Counted from the stretch's first letter, positions 45,095-55,931 are shown. The stretch is DNA of 64,000 nucleotides from Nomia melanderi (GCF_051020985.1 NC_135009.1:15508606-15572605), one strand, 5' to 3'. Made by a program: numbers and translations. Notes: generated from the letters alone by a model not told the origin.

Positions 45095-45389
45095 GTATTT
45101 TTCTCTTCTCGCGGCCGCTGGCTGGCTTAACGCTCCAGTGGCAAGCGTGAAATGCGAGTGAAAAAGCATGGCCATCCTCGCGCTCGCAGTCGAACTTTCG
45201 CTGCAATTATTCGCTGCCGTAATCACACCGCGCACAGCTTCAGTGCTCCTCGAACGAACGAATGATCGAAGAGTCAGCCCTTTAGCTTCTGAAACACTGA
45301 AAACCTTCGGAAAATAAGTTCCGCCTTAACTTCCGTCTTAGAACTCTAATGCCGAACGTAACCGAACTAAACGTACCAAACTCTGAAGA
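45095..45389. repeat. 300-bp direct duplicate, copy 2
   Basis: Counterpart of 31835-32139, including CGAACGAACGAATGATCGAAG and TAAGTTCCGCCTTAACTTCC identical. It is about 10 bp shorter through small deletions in CG-rich spots. Confidence 0.8.
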
Positions 45390-46498
45390 ACTTCGTTCGT
45401 CCTTTAAGGATGTCTGCTTTCGAGATGCACTCTCGCATCGAGATCCAAAGTTGCTACGTATAATAGAATTCTTTGAACAATCGACACTTCAGTGTTCCAG
45501 AGTTTTACGTCAGTTACGTTCGGCATTAAAAGTAGTTCAGTAAGCGAGTATCTCATAATTGCGAATCGAGCAGTTTAAACGGTCGCCAAAGGACGCTCGA
45601 AAAATTCAATATCGAGCCGGGTGGATCCGGAATGAAATATTTCGTGCAGCATTGCTCGAGGTTTAATATGAAACGTCAGGCGTGTCGCGTCTCCGCCGCG
45701 CGAGACCGCGCGACGGCTGACAGTCGCCGGCAGGCACAAAGGGTTAATAAGCTGCAGATAAAGTCCCGATACTCTTTAATGCCCGCAAACATTCCTCCGG
45801 CGTGCCGGCGCCTCCCGCGAGCATGGAAGCGCAGTCTGAGGGGCGCGCTCGAGTCGCGATTCGCTAATAACGCCGAGATTGGGTTCGCCGGTCTTTAAGA
45901 GGATCCTCGCGTTCGCCGAGGGGGGGCGAGGCAACAACGGGGAGGCCTGCGACCGAAAGACGCCGCGTCTGATTATCATTCCGCGCCGGTCTTTGCAGCG
46001 GATTCCTTTCGTGCCCGCGCGCGGTGCAAGAATCTTGGCGCAATTAAGACGGATGCTGAGCTATGCGCCGCTCAAAGGACTCGGGGCGAGCCCGTGCATG
46101 CGCGAGGGCTGCCTAGCCGGCGGTATGCGTGTCGAAATTACGCGGCGCGTGCATCCGCGCGCGGTCCCGAGCGATCTACCCGGACGAGAGCTAATTAATG
46201 ACACTTCGCGGCGGTCTTTCCTTCGGCGCGTCGCGGAGCTCTGTTCGGAGACGAGGATAATTCTGGAGGCTACGTTGAACGCTTGAACTTTCGACACTGA
46301 GCACTCATTTCTCGAATAATTCGTTTGGTGAAATTCCAGCGAAAGCCAAGCGATCTATTTTCTGTACCAGGCATCAAGTATTGACCTGCTATGCTTCGAA
46401 TAGTCGTCGAACGCTGCCCTGTTCTTCGAATAATTCAACAGTAACACTTACAAAGTTTTACCTAATTATCCAATAACCTCTAACAACCCTACTTCTCA
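45390..46498. other. GC-rich block, no gene recognised
   Basis: A family A right-end fragment (GGCAGGCACAAAGGGTTAA) lies at about 45730-45748. A 135-codon plus frame (45879-46286) has no domain. Confidence 0.4.
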
Positions 46499-46690
46499 TT
46501 AAAATGACACGGTAGCTTATTCTTCCAACAATCGAATCGTCCTCGGACGCAGCCATAGGCAAAGGTTACTCCCCGAAAGTAGTATATAACGACTGTCACG
46601 GTGGTCATCGATGACCGAAGCTTCCAAATCGCTCGAGAACAATGACGATAAGAAAATTCGAGTAAAAGTATTTAGTAGCACGAAAGAAAG
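46499..46690. mobile_element. Family T internal fragment and partial H element
   Basis: 46499-46575 matches the minus strand of T (AAAATGACACGG, then GGCAAAGGTTACTCCCC) with an internal deletion. 46587-46683 is H-like (ACTGTCACGGTGGTCATCGA, then GAAGCTTCCAAATCGC). Confidence 0.55.
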
Positions 46691-48960
46691 GTCGAGCGGA
46701 TCCGATACTTTTCGGAGCGGAATCTTCCCGTAACGGAGTTGCAGCTTTGATCCTCGATGACCCAGATGCAGCGGGCGACCCGGCGTTCCTTGTATTCCCG
46801 TTCCGCTTCCGGGCCCCGGGCGCAGCCGGCATCGAACTCATATCCGGCCAAGTACCCTTCGCGCCTCCGCGAAAATGGCCGCGCGCGATCTTGCTCGCGG
46901 CTTTCTCGCAGGAAATTCGGGAGAACACCGGATCTCGCGATTCCCGTGCACGGGAATGTGGACGCGATGAAGACGAAACTAAAGAAACAATGATCGTGAC
47001 TATGATATATGGAAATCTAGACGCTTTTCAGACGAAACTAACACTAAACCTACCGAACAGTAACACTGACTTTCTGAAATTCCTTTATAGAAACTTCAAG
47101 AGTGCATTTATCGAGACTTTAATTGAGGTTAAAAGGTAGTTTATAATTATGTAGACTGAATAAGAGGTTCTGGTTGTTAGTAACTTAGAAACACTCGTTT
47201 GAGAATTCGATTGGAAGGTTGGAAGAATGACAGTTACTGGACCGGAGGGTGTCGAGGGTAAATGTTTGGTTCCCAGACACCCCTGAAGCTTCAATGAGTA
47301 AGAATCTCTACCCTTTTTCACCCCAATAGTGAAGAAAACAGTGTAACATTTTAAACAGTCGATGAAACGAAGCTTGGGCATAGAAAACTGTTCCTCAAAA
47401 ATAAGCAAATCTCAACAAACTCGCTTCCAACATCCATAAACCCTCCGTTCATACAATAATCCACCATCGAACAATATACATGCGCATCCAGCGCGACAGA
47501 GAAACAGTCGGAAGGAAAAAGAGCGTCGCGTGTGCTGGAAAAAGGGTAGGAACAGCCGTAAAACTTGTAGGTCGCTGCAGCGCGTCGGGAAATGAAAGAA
47601 AAGTAAAGGGAGGCAAAGAAAAGCGAAGAAAAGGGGCCGCGGGAGAGCGCAACGGGAAAGAAAGGAAGTGAAAGAGGCGCGGAGAGAAAAGAAGATGCGA
47701 CGGAGAGGGTTCCTCGCATTTTCCTATCTCCGGCGAGAGTATTAGAAGTTGCGAGCTCGTAAGCTCCGAGCGGAGGCTTCGCCTCTCGACGGTTCGGCAG
47801 CGACCCGCGACGCGAGGCGACGCGAGGCGACGCGACGCCTCGCGTTTTCCCTGGCAATCGGCCGCGGCGCGTTTCCCAGCGCTCCCCGGCTCGCATCTCG
47901 GTCAATCCTTCGCCGGGGATCTGCCCGAGAGTTCGCCGGTTTCCCGGATTTTCCGTCGCCTCGAAATCCTCGCTCGTCCCCGTCACTCCGTCGGTTCGGC
48001 TCTCGCGAAAATTCTCGCGTAACGGTGTCGCTCGCATTCCACCGTGAACATTCCTGCATGGTGTTGTTCCGTTTGAAGCTGGTACGGGTAGCTGTTCGGT
48101 GGAGGGAACAAAGATCTGTGGAGGGGCTGGTGAAGGTAAACCGAAAATGATTGGTGAGAATACGGCCAACACAGTTTGCCGAAGGTCGGTGTCGCGGAGG
48201 TGATGACGTCGGTCGCGGGTGTAGAAATGAGGGCTCCTAACCTCGGAAAATATATGCTCGTCCGAAGAAAGACAAAGATGGGAAAGTAGGAGAAGATCGA
48301 GAAAGAGAGAAAAGATCCAAAAGACAGAAGAAGGAGGGTAATGGTGAAAAGACAAGTAAACAGGAGTGTTGTAAGAAAGGTGAAAGTTTCCAGGTCTGCG
48401 AGGGCCTGCCCCTCGAACTGGGCAGTTCCGAGCGAGGCCTGGGAAACCTTCGGAAAATTCGTAGGCCGCGCGGGTCCGGTCGCCAAACGTGCGACGACGC
48501 GAAACAGACTCGCGCGGAAGGACAGCGTTAACGGTGAAAGAATAGCGAGGAAATCCAGTGGCGTAGGGCAGCTTTTCGGCCGCCGCAGATCGGAGGCTGG
48601 CCACGGTGTCTGGTTTTTTAATGAAACGCGCTTTAAACTCGGCCGATCAAACTTCGTTCCACGGCCGTTGAACTTGCTACGCTCGGACTTCCGACGCCGG
48701 TTTTGAACTTTTGAACTGGGACCGTCGGTTGCTAACCCGCGCCAAGTTATTTTGAATTTCAGGCTTCGCCGCGCTAACTTGCCGGATTACCGCGTCGCGG
48801 TGGCCATTGACGACCGGAACTTTCGGATCGGTTGGAAGTTGTAAACGACGGGCACGGGAATATTTCGGGATGCGACTGGGTAATTGTGTGATTAGGTAAC
48901 TGTGAATGGGTACTTCTGACAGTGTCTGTCTTTGGTGGCGAGTGAGAATGAACGGCAATC
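46691..48960. other. Mixed block with strong purine/pyrimidine strand bias
   Basis: 47490-47720 and 48270-48380 are purine-rich on the plus strand (GAAAAG/GGAGAA words). This depletes stop codons on the minus strand and explains the 417-codon minus frame at 47351-48604, which has no domain and a low-complexity Ser/Phe/Arg-rich product. A tandem CGACGCGAGG tract sits at about 47809-47842. No gene is supported. Confidence 0.45.
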
Positions 48961-48969
48961 TGTTAGTCG

Positions 48970-49798
48970 TTGGATTATTCTGTTATCGGGGTAGGAAATA
49001 AATAATGGTTATCTTTAATGTCTGATTTCTATGAGGAAAGAAGTAATCGACGTTAATAGTCATTAGATTCTTATTGTATCTTAGTCATTGTTATCTGTAA
49101 TATATGATAATAATTATCTCTAACATCTCTTACTCCTACAACAGAAGAAATCGACGCGAAGCATCCGACATCCACGCATCCTCTATCATTCGATCTTGGT
49201 TTCATCCCTCTATCTTTGCTATCAAGCGAAAATATCCATTAATCTAATAGTCATTAGATTCTTCTGTTATCTATAATATATAACAACTACCCCTAACATC
49301 TCTTATTGCTACAACAAAAGAAATAATCGACGCGAAGCATCCGACATCCACGCAGCAACCGATTTAACGTTGAACATCCACGTATCCTCCATCATTCAAT
49401 CTTTTCATCCATCTATCCTTAGCTGTCGAATGAAGGTATCCGGTAATCTAATAGTCATTAGATTCCTCTATTACCTATAATATATAATTATCTCTAACAT
49501 CTCTTATTCCTACAACAAAAGAAATCGACGCGAAGCATCCAATATCCACGCAGCAAACTAATTAACGTCGAACATCTATGTTTCCTCTATCCTTCGATCT
49601 TTGCTTTATCATCTATCTTTGCTGTCGAGCGAAAATATCCAGTAATTTAATAGTCACTAGATTCTCCTGTTACCTACAATATATAACAATAATTATCTCT
49701 AACATCTCTTATTCGTACAAAAGAAGTAACCGACGCGAAACATCGACATCCACGCAGCAACCGATTCAACGTCGAACATCCACGTACCTATCGTCCGA
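48970..49798. repeat. Tandem repeat, four copies of about 198 bp
   Basis: TAATAGTCAYTAGATTC recurs at 49054, 49245, 49449 and 49648. ATCTCTAACATCTCTTA and CGACGCGAARCATC follow in each copy in the same order. Small indels give periods of 191-204. Confidence 0.85.
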
Positions 49799-50364
49799 GC
49801 GACATTACGCAACGGTCGAACAGAGACGAACGCTGCCACGATTCTCTGTATCGACGTACCAGGCAGGTTGCGTAATTCTGACTGCGTCCGCCTAATCCGA
49901 CCGGTCCCAGTCACGGTCATCGTTCTCGCGCGCTGCGATCGGAACGGGGATCCGGCGGCGATTATACGCGGCCTCTCGAAACCCGGATCAAAGTTTCACG
50001 CGGGCTGGATGGCTCTCCCCAGCATACTCTCGGTCCGGTTTACACGATCGTTACACGGGGCTGCTGCATAATGCATGCACTTTCGCGCGCCGCGATCGGC
50101 AGTTTACGGTTAATCGACTGGCGCCCGCCGATTTGCGAGATCCTACGTCGTTGCGCGCTCCTCCCCGGCTTCCGTTGCGATTCTGCCGCCGACAACCGAG
50201 ACGGAAATCGAAATTTCAAGTCGGCTCCCGGGAAAATTGTGACCGTTCGATGCACGCGGAAGTTCCCTTCCGTTCCGGGGAAAGAGTTCCACCGAGATTT
50301 TAGGAGAATTTGTACTAGATTCTTCGGAGACTCGAGCGAAACGCTGGGATGTTTTTGTGGAAGT
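49799..50364. other. GC-rich interval, no gene
   Basis: CpG-rich with opposing frames of 125-126 codons (50040-50448), one of which runs into the A element. No domain seen. Confidence 0.4.
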
Positions 50365-50615
50365 TTAACCCTTTGCACTCGAGAGGCGCCTTTCGGTCGC
50401 CACTGGATTCGACCCAGCACAATGATGAAATTTCAGATTAAATATTAAATTTTATATGGTGTGTCAATACATGGAACATCGAAATAAAATAGTTTTGGCA
50501 CTTAATTTATACAGGGTATTTCTTTGTGTCAGTTGTGAAAAGTATCATTGATATCTTATCAGAAAATAATGAATATTTCTTGAGAAAAATATTCTCGAGT
50601 GCAAATCGAGTTTAA
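50365..50615. mobile_element. Family A (long type) element, uninterrupted
   Basis: It starts TTAACCCTTTGCACTCGAGAG with GCGCCTTTCGGTCGCC. The right end has decayed (CTCGAGTGCAAATCGAGTTTAA). It serves as the empty-site reference for the nested insertions at 10319 and 52526. Confidence 0.8.
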
Positions 50616-50685
50616 ATCATAGTAAAACCATAGTAAAACCATAGTAAGTCACCGTCACCGGTGACCATGGCAAATGTGTTAAGTA
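50616..50685. mobile_element. Family B end fragment
   Basis: A threefold CATAGTAAAA motif leads to GTCACCGGTGACCATGGC and AAATGTGTTAA, the B right end including its palindrome. Confidence 0.5.
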
Positions 50686-50792
50686 TTTTATTAAAAATAT
50701 ATATATATGTACGATGTGTCGTATATAATTACGTTGAGTTCGTAACATAGAAATGAAACGATTTTCGTCAGAAAAAACGAGTAAAAAAATAA

Positions 50793-50865
50793 TGTTTCCG
50801 CCCGGGATCGAACCGGGGACCTTCCGCGTGTTAGGCGGATGTGATAACCACTACACCACGGAAAC
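50793..50865 (-). tRNA. tRNA-Val (anticodon AAC)
   Basis: Read on the minus strand, the 73-nt gene has a perfect 7-bp acceptor stem (GTTTCCG with CGGAAAC) and an A box of the GTGGTTATC type. The anticodon loop is CCTAACAC with anticodon AAC, and the B box is GGTTCGATCCC. The discriminator base is A, no CCA is encoded and there is no intron. Poly-T runs downstream on the minus strand (50773-50790) serve as the RNA polymerase III terminator. It is identical to the copy 1067 bp to its right. Confidence 0.97.
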
Positions 50866-51050
50866 TGGTTGAAGGCTCTTTCATACCTAAAGAATCCAAG
50901 CATCGTCGAGCCTTATCCGGCTTATCGCGAGGTCGATCAGTTCACGCGGCTTAATCGAGCCTGCGATAACCACTCATCGACAATTGAATGTTCATGTAAA
51001 TAGTTAACAGGGTAACTTAATAAAAGATAACATAAAAGAATAACTTGACT

Positions 51051-51229
51051 TTAATAGTTCATTGAAAAAAGAGGAGAGCTCTAGGTATACTCTGTGTCAA
51101 TGTTTGCTCTGAAGTATAATAATCGATGACAGAAGAATAATATTTCATTTGAGTTTACAAGAATTGAGTAATATTCATGCTTGTATTCCGTTTAAAACCT
51201 TCACCACGAGTTACAGAGCAAGGGGTTAA
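51051..51229. mobile_element. Family D element
   Basis: It starts TTAATAGTTCATTGAAAAAAG and ends CAGAGCAAGGGGTTAA, 179 bp, lying between the two tRNA genes. The inner palindrome seen in the D at 41115 has decayed here. Confidence 0.65.
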
Positions 51230-51845
51230 AATTCGGTTAATATTTTAACTTTTAGTATTCTGTTTAAAACCTAAGATTAAAACCTAAGGGTTAGTATTCC
51301 GTTTAACCCTTCGAACTCAGTAGGCTTCAATATTGCACCAGTTATAATATTAAATATTTTAATGAATCTTAAAGAAACTACCCTAAAATTATTCGACTTT
51401 CCACGCATCCAAATTTTCTGCTAAGGAAAATAAAAGATCGAAGGAATGTTACAGCATTTCTAATTTTCGCTAGGAATACTATAAAAATTAGTTTTTACAG
51501 TTTTACAATATTGGAGCCTACAGAGTTCGAAGGGTTAATATTCTAACTTCTAGTATTTCGTTTAAAACCTAAGGGTTGATATTCTGTTTAAAACTTAACA
51601 CAATATTCCAGGGCAAGGGGTTAAAATTCAGTTAATATTCTAACTTTTAGTATTCTGCTTAAAACCTAAGCTTAAAACCTAAGCTTAAAACCTAAGTATT
51701 ACTCTTCTATCTAAAACACCTTCACGAGTTATAGGGCAAGGGGTTAAAATTCAGTTAACATTCTAACTTTTAATATTCCGTTTAGAACCTAAGTATTAAT
51801 AATCCGTTCAAAACCCAACACGACATTACACGTCGTGTTAAAAAA
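51230..51845. repeat. Degenerate TTAAAACCTAAG repeats between the tRNA genes
   Basis: A motif TTCRGTTAATATTYTAACTTTTAGTATTCYGTTTAAAACCTAAG (degenerate, several copies) alternates with CAAGGGGTTAAAATTC D-type ends at about 51226, 51619 and 51745. The same D-end, motif, C order recurs at 58403-58560. Confidence 0.6.
51303..51538. mobile_element. Family C element with two like ends
   Basis: It starts TTAACCCTTCGAACTCAGTAG, and the right end also has the GAGCCTACAGAGTTCGAAGGGTTAA form instead of the usual AGTGCTAAGGGTTAA. The two halves therefore end with the same terminus, suggesting recombination between copies. Confidence 0.7.
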
Positions 51846-51859
51846 GAAAAAAAAGTAAA

Positions 51860-51932
51860 TGTTTCCGCCCGGGATCGAACCGGGGACCTTCCGCGTGTTA
51901 GGCGGATGTGATAACCACTACACCACGGAAAC
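51860..51932 (-). tRNA. tRNA-Val (anticodon AAC), second copy
   Basis: Base-for-base identical to 50793-50865 over all 73 positions, including the anticodon AAC and both internal promoter boxes. Downstream on the minus strand lie two T runs (51841-51854), a strong polymerase III terminator. The flanking sequence differs from that of the first copy beyond a few bases, so the duplication is old or the genes are homogenised. Confidence 0.97.
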
Positions 51933-52445
51933 CGTTGGTACTCGTTCTCGCTTGAGCCGATATCCCGTCCATTCCGTGTCTCGATCAGCGAGCAAGAGTG
52001 AACTTTTCAAGGCAGACGCCGCGAATAGAAGTCGTTGGAAAGTTGACGAGCCTTTGCTCGCGTCGCGGCCGCGTTCTTCCGGCGAGGGTGCGATAAGGGT
52101 GGAACGCGCTCGACCGGGGCTTGCGGCGCGACCGGTGGGAGTATTTTATGTCGCATGAAATTGAAATGTCACGGCGGACGTTTCCGTATCTGATAACAAA
52201 GCGCAATAACACACACGACTGCGCAATAATGCGCGCGCCCGTGCAGTGACGCGCGCACGCCCGGCCGATAATATCTAATTTCGGACGGGAAATACGTCGA
52301 GCGTTGTCGCGCTGTTTCCTCTCGGCGAATCCGGGGATTCACCGGACGTCTTAGGCAGCTCGTTCCTCCTGCGACTCTTCGATCGGTTATCTGTTGCGTC
52401 CGTCGAAGAGATTCGGGAATGAGAAGGGTGCGAGGTTGGGGGAGG
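51933..52445. other. GC-rich interval, no gene
   Basis: CpG-rich region upstream of the second tRNA. Frames of at most 99 codons, one of which overlaps the tRNA itself. Confidence 0.4.
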
Positions 52446-52896
52446 TTAACCCTTTGCACTCGAGAGGTGACCTGATTCGACGCATCATTCGACGCAGCGA
52501 AGTTATAAAATTTTCAATTCAATATTAACCCTTTGCGGAGGAATCTCGCCATTTTGTTGAGATCAAACTTCCATCTTTGGAATAGCCAGTTGCGAACAAA
52601 TGATTTAACTGTTCAAACAGTAAGAAATCAGTACATAGTTTCCTTATTCTCTGTGATTTAAGCATTCAGTGTTTAATTTAGCAGAATTTGCAAAAGGTTC
52701 TGTATACTTTCGACAATTTTCAAACGGTTGAAACCTTGTGTAATGTATCAACACATGAAACATCGAAGTTAAATAGTTCTGTCCCTTAATTTCTAGAAGA
52801 TAATCAATTGTGTTAGTTGCGAAAAATATTGTTAATATTTAGTCAGAAGGTAAGGGATATTTTTAATGAAAAATATTGTCGAGTGCAAAGGGTTGA
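52446..52896. mobile_element. Family A (long type) element carrying F; start of a chain
   Basis: It starts TTAACCCTTTGCACTCGAG and ends TGTCGAGTGCAAAGGGTTGA at 52896. The A body resumes after the F insert with TGTAATGTATCAACACATG. The right TTGA is shared with H. Confidence 0.75.
52526..52731. mobile_element. Family F element nested in A
   Basis: It starts TTAACCCTTTGCGGAGGAATC and ends TTTTCAAACGGTTGA, 206 bp. It occupies the same internal A position as B at 10319. Confidence 0.75.
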
Positions 52897-53116
52897 CACG
52901 TTGACTGTCACGGTGGTCAGTGACGACTGGAGCTTCCAAATTGCTAGTTACATAAAAAACTTGATTTTAGATCAAAGTATTTAGCAATATAAGTAGCTAG
53001 ATCATGGCGTAATATGACAACTGTAATATAAAATTATTAATCATTCGCCTTTGTCATTAATGAATAAATATTACTGTTTAGAACGATAGGAACTTTCGTA
53101 GCAGCCAACGTGTTAA
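52893..53116. mobile_element. Family H TTAA element
   Basis: It starts TTGACACGTTGACTGTCACGG, with a palindromic GTCACGGTGGTCAGTGAC, and ends GCAGCCAACGTGTTAA, 224 bp. It shares both termini with neighbours. Confidence 0.7.
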
Positions 53117-53301
53117 CCCAATGCGAACGAAGATCCTTCGAAACACACTAAACTTTCAACATATTGAGCTAAATTATCCATCAACCTTTAATTAATACAA
53201 AAAACAACACGCTCTCTTGCTGTTCAAATTAGATCATCTCCACAACTCAGTCCTCCATACTTAAACATATCATCAAACACCGACATCCGTCAAAGAGTTA
53301 A
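53113..53301. mobile_element. Family F element, end of the chain
   Basis: It starts TTAACCCAATGCGAACGAAG with GATCCTTCGAAAC and ends CATCCGTCAAAGAGTTAA, 189 bp. Confidence 0.75.
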
Positions 53302-53904
53302 CGTCCAACTGTCGAAAGTTCCGAAAGTCGCTGCGAAGGCAACGCGATTAATCGCACAAGAGTGAAATTGAGGAAACGAACGTCTCGGTGTCCCTTTTTC
53401 TGGAAAGTAATCTTCCCGGGGCCGCGATGAATTCCGCGGGTAACGAGTGCATGTAGATCCCGTTAATCCGTAAAACAAACCTGCATAATCCTTCCCGGTG
53501 CCGGCAGCCGTTCCGGCCCTCGGCGAGCCCTCGAAGTTCCCTCTCGCTCCTGTTTGCCTTGAAATATTCACGGTTTAATCTAAACTTTCATCTTATCGTC
53601 GCCGTTCGGCCGCGGGGATTGGCTGTCGGCCGATTCGATCGAACCGGGGGCCGTTTTAGGGCTCGCCGGCGCCTCCGACGGGCGCAACGGCGCGTTGTAA
53701 ACCAGCCCTTCGACGATGAAGTCGTTCCGTAGAGTTTTACGACCGCTGGCAAAGATTCCCGGCCCCGCGGAAAGATTCCTCCGTGGTTCTCGGAGCCGGC
53801 AGGCTTTCGTTGCGGCGAGGCGATCGCGAAGACGCACGGCGAGGCTCGCCCGTAATTGAAATAAAGGGACAATTTCGACGTGTCGGAGGGTAGACCGAGA
53901 TCAC
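53302..53904. other. GC-rich block, no gene recognised
   Basis: Minus-strand frames of 93, 85 and 119 codons overlap (53290-53947) without domains; one runs into the duplicated segment. Confidence 0.4.
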
Positions 53905-54657
53905 TTCGGATTTCACGGCGAAAATGATAGGTACAGAGAATGAACAATTGCTTTCATATGTTTCTTACGAATAGACACTAGAACTACCGTACCAGTCAAA
54001 ATGACTGGTTTCGATTCTTCTGTTTAGCAATTATTGATACTTTCAAAGCATTGAATATTCGAAATGATTTTGAAACTAAATAGTTCCACTTCTGCCAAAT
54101 ATGAACGTTTCATCCGCGATGACATCCGATTCAAAGGGTCAAAGAGTCTTCGTCTTCAGGAGGTTAATATCGGTAGCAAATGGAAAACTTAGAAACCTTC
54201 TGGCGAGATAGTTCGATTTCACGGCGAAAATGATAGGTACAGAGAATGAACGATTGCTTTCATATGTTTCTTAGGAATAGACATTCACCTTTCACCCTTT
54301 GACGAGGAATGTCGAACTTCTTATGAGATTAGATGTTTCGAAGACGCAACGAATGATTCGATTAGTGACAGCAAGAGATCAGTGCGTAGTTTTTAGTTTC
54401 CCATTAATTAAGAGATCGATGTATGATTTAATTTCATCGAGGTTTTGTACGTTTCAAAGAATCTTCGTAAACGGTTAACACCTTGGTGAGATAAAATATT
54501 CATATTTGGAATACTAAGTTGTGACAATGATTCAATTACGCTATCAAGAGATGAGTTTGCTTTATTTCTATTGTTTAAGCACTCGACGTACAACTTATCT
54601 TCGTATGTTGCTAGCTTTGTGTAATCCTTTGCACTCGAGGGCTCCGGAGCAGAGCCA
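53905..54657. repeat. 753-bp direct duplication, copy 1
   Basis: It matches 60556-61308 base for base in length, with only scattered substitutions. It includes a family E start (GACACTAGAACTACCGTACC, CCAGTCAAAATGACTGG), an F-like part and two copies of TTTCACGGCGAAAATRATAG. Confidence 0.9.
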
Positions 54658-54859
54658 TTTAAAATTTGTCATTACAAACTGTAAAATTCTGTCATTAAAT
54701 ACATCATAATATTTATAATCGATAAAATACAGTAAAATACTATGACTTTTCCTTTCGTGCCCATGTCATTCATTTATATGTTAATATGCTTTCTCTATTA
54801 AAATTACATCCAGTTACTGGTAATGTCAGTGACAAAAAGCTTCGAGTGCAAAGGGTCAA
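54621..54859. mobile_element. Family A element (decayed ends)
   Basis: It starts TAATCCTTTGCACTCGAGGGC and ends CTTCGAGTGCAAAGGGTCAA. Its first 37 bp lie in the duplicated segment, whose other copy lacks the rest of the element. Confidence 0.6.
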
Positions 54860-54880
54860 AGAGTCTTCGTCCGCAAGGGG

Positions 54881-55098
54881 TTAACCCTTTGCACTCAGTC
54901 ACCACTTGATTTCATGTAGTGAAACTATGAAATTTGATATTCGATATTGAACTATTCAAATATTGGGATAAAAATGCTTTGTTTCTCAATTCATTTGCAA
55001 TTACTCTTCGAGTTAATTTCAAAAAATATCCTCGTCTGCGTCTAGTTAGAAAATGTTAAATACCTCTGACGAAATGCTTCCAAGTGCAAAGGGGTTAA
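54881..55098. mobile_element. Family A (short type) element with an empty-site twin
   Basis: It starts TTAACCCTTTGCACTCAGTC and ends CAAGTGCAAAGGGGTTAA, 218 bp. The flanks CAAAGAGTCTTCGTC... and TATCGGTARCAAATGGAAA are joined through one TTAA at about 54163, the unoccupied form. Confidence 0.8.
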
Positions 55099-55164
55099 TA
55101 TCGGTAACAAATGGAAAGCTTAGAAACCTCGCTTCGACAAATCTCGATGATCGCAGTTCAAACG

Positions 55165-55369
55165 CTAAAAACTACAATCTCCATCCCGGAATACTAACAT
55201 GAAACCTGAATTGTCGCGCTCCATAAACATGTTTTCCGTTCCATCGTCGACGTAGATCCAGCTGGCATGCTTCTCCGACAGAGACGCGCACGGTGCTCGT
55301 CCGCGGCCCTCTCTCGTCGGGGTCGAGGATGTAATTGGAAAGGAAGCCCTGGACGTCGAGGATAATCGC
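55165..55369 (-). pseudogene. Frameshifted protein-like fragment, family unknown
   Basis: On the minus strand, an acceptor-like GCGTCAG precedes a frame from 55369 encoding about 33 residues with high third-position GC (it includes DPDERGPR and STVRVSV). That frame then loses its protein-like character. One base further on, a second frame continues with a soluble-protein composition (SWIYVDDGTENMFMER and LVFRDGDCSF) to a TAG at 55165. A single extra base near 55275 would reconcile them. It could be a decayed terminal exon or a sequencing indel. I do not recognise the family. Confidence 0.3.
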
Positions 55370-55689
55370 CTGACGCAAAGCTTATTATATCAAGATTATC
55401 GCGACGCCGCCGAGAGCTGCGGAGCGAGGGAATTTTTCGAAAAATTATTACGCCGGAGACGAGCGGCCCGATGGACGGCGCCGGGAATTTATTATCCGCC
55501 TTTGAATTTATCTTCTGGCTGCCGCGCTTATCGAGCGAACCGCCTCGCGACCTTCGGCTCGCAGCTGAGCAATCGGCAATCAACCGAGACGGGTCGCGTT
55601 TGTTCAACCGGATTCCTCGGGTTCCGCGTGATTTCAGAAGAATCATCTTCCGCAAACAAGATCTCTCGCCTGTTCGTGGAAATAAAACG

Positions 55690-55931
55690 CCATTGTTCCC
55701 CTTATTTTCTGAATAGATCCCTCGTTAAGTTGAGAAAAATGTCATCTATATCTGATAGAAATGAATCGAACATTTCTACTGACAAATCTTTCGAGTGCAA
55801 CGGGTTAATTACTCGAATAGCAAGAGATCAGCACGTACTTTCTGATTTTCCTACTGTTCAAGCAATTGATATATAGTTCAGCTTCATCTGCTGGAAGTTT
55901 TCTATTTCAGAGAATCTTCGCAAACGGTTGT
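55690..55931. mobile_element. Family A right end joined to family F remnant
   Basis: ACAAATCTTTCGAGTGCAACGGGTTAA (TTAA at 55804) is an A right end. The following AATAGCAAGAGATCAGCACG to GAATCTTCGCAAACGGTTG is the right half of F. Confidence 0.5.

Noticed and set aside
47351..48604. 417-codon open frame on the minus strand
   Set aside because: It coincides with purine-rich plus-strand tracts that remove stop codons from the minus strand. The product is low-complexity, has no domain, and spans several textures.
51859..52158. 99-codon plus-strand frame
   Set aside because: Its first 24 codons are the antisense of the tRNA-Val gene.
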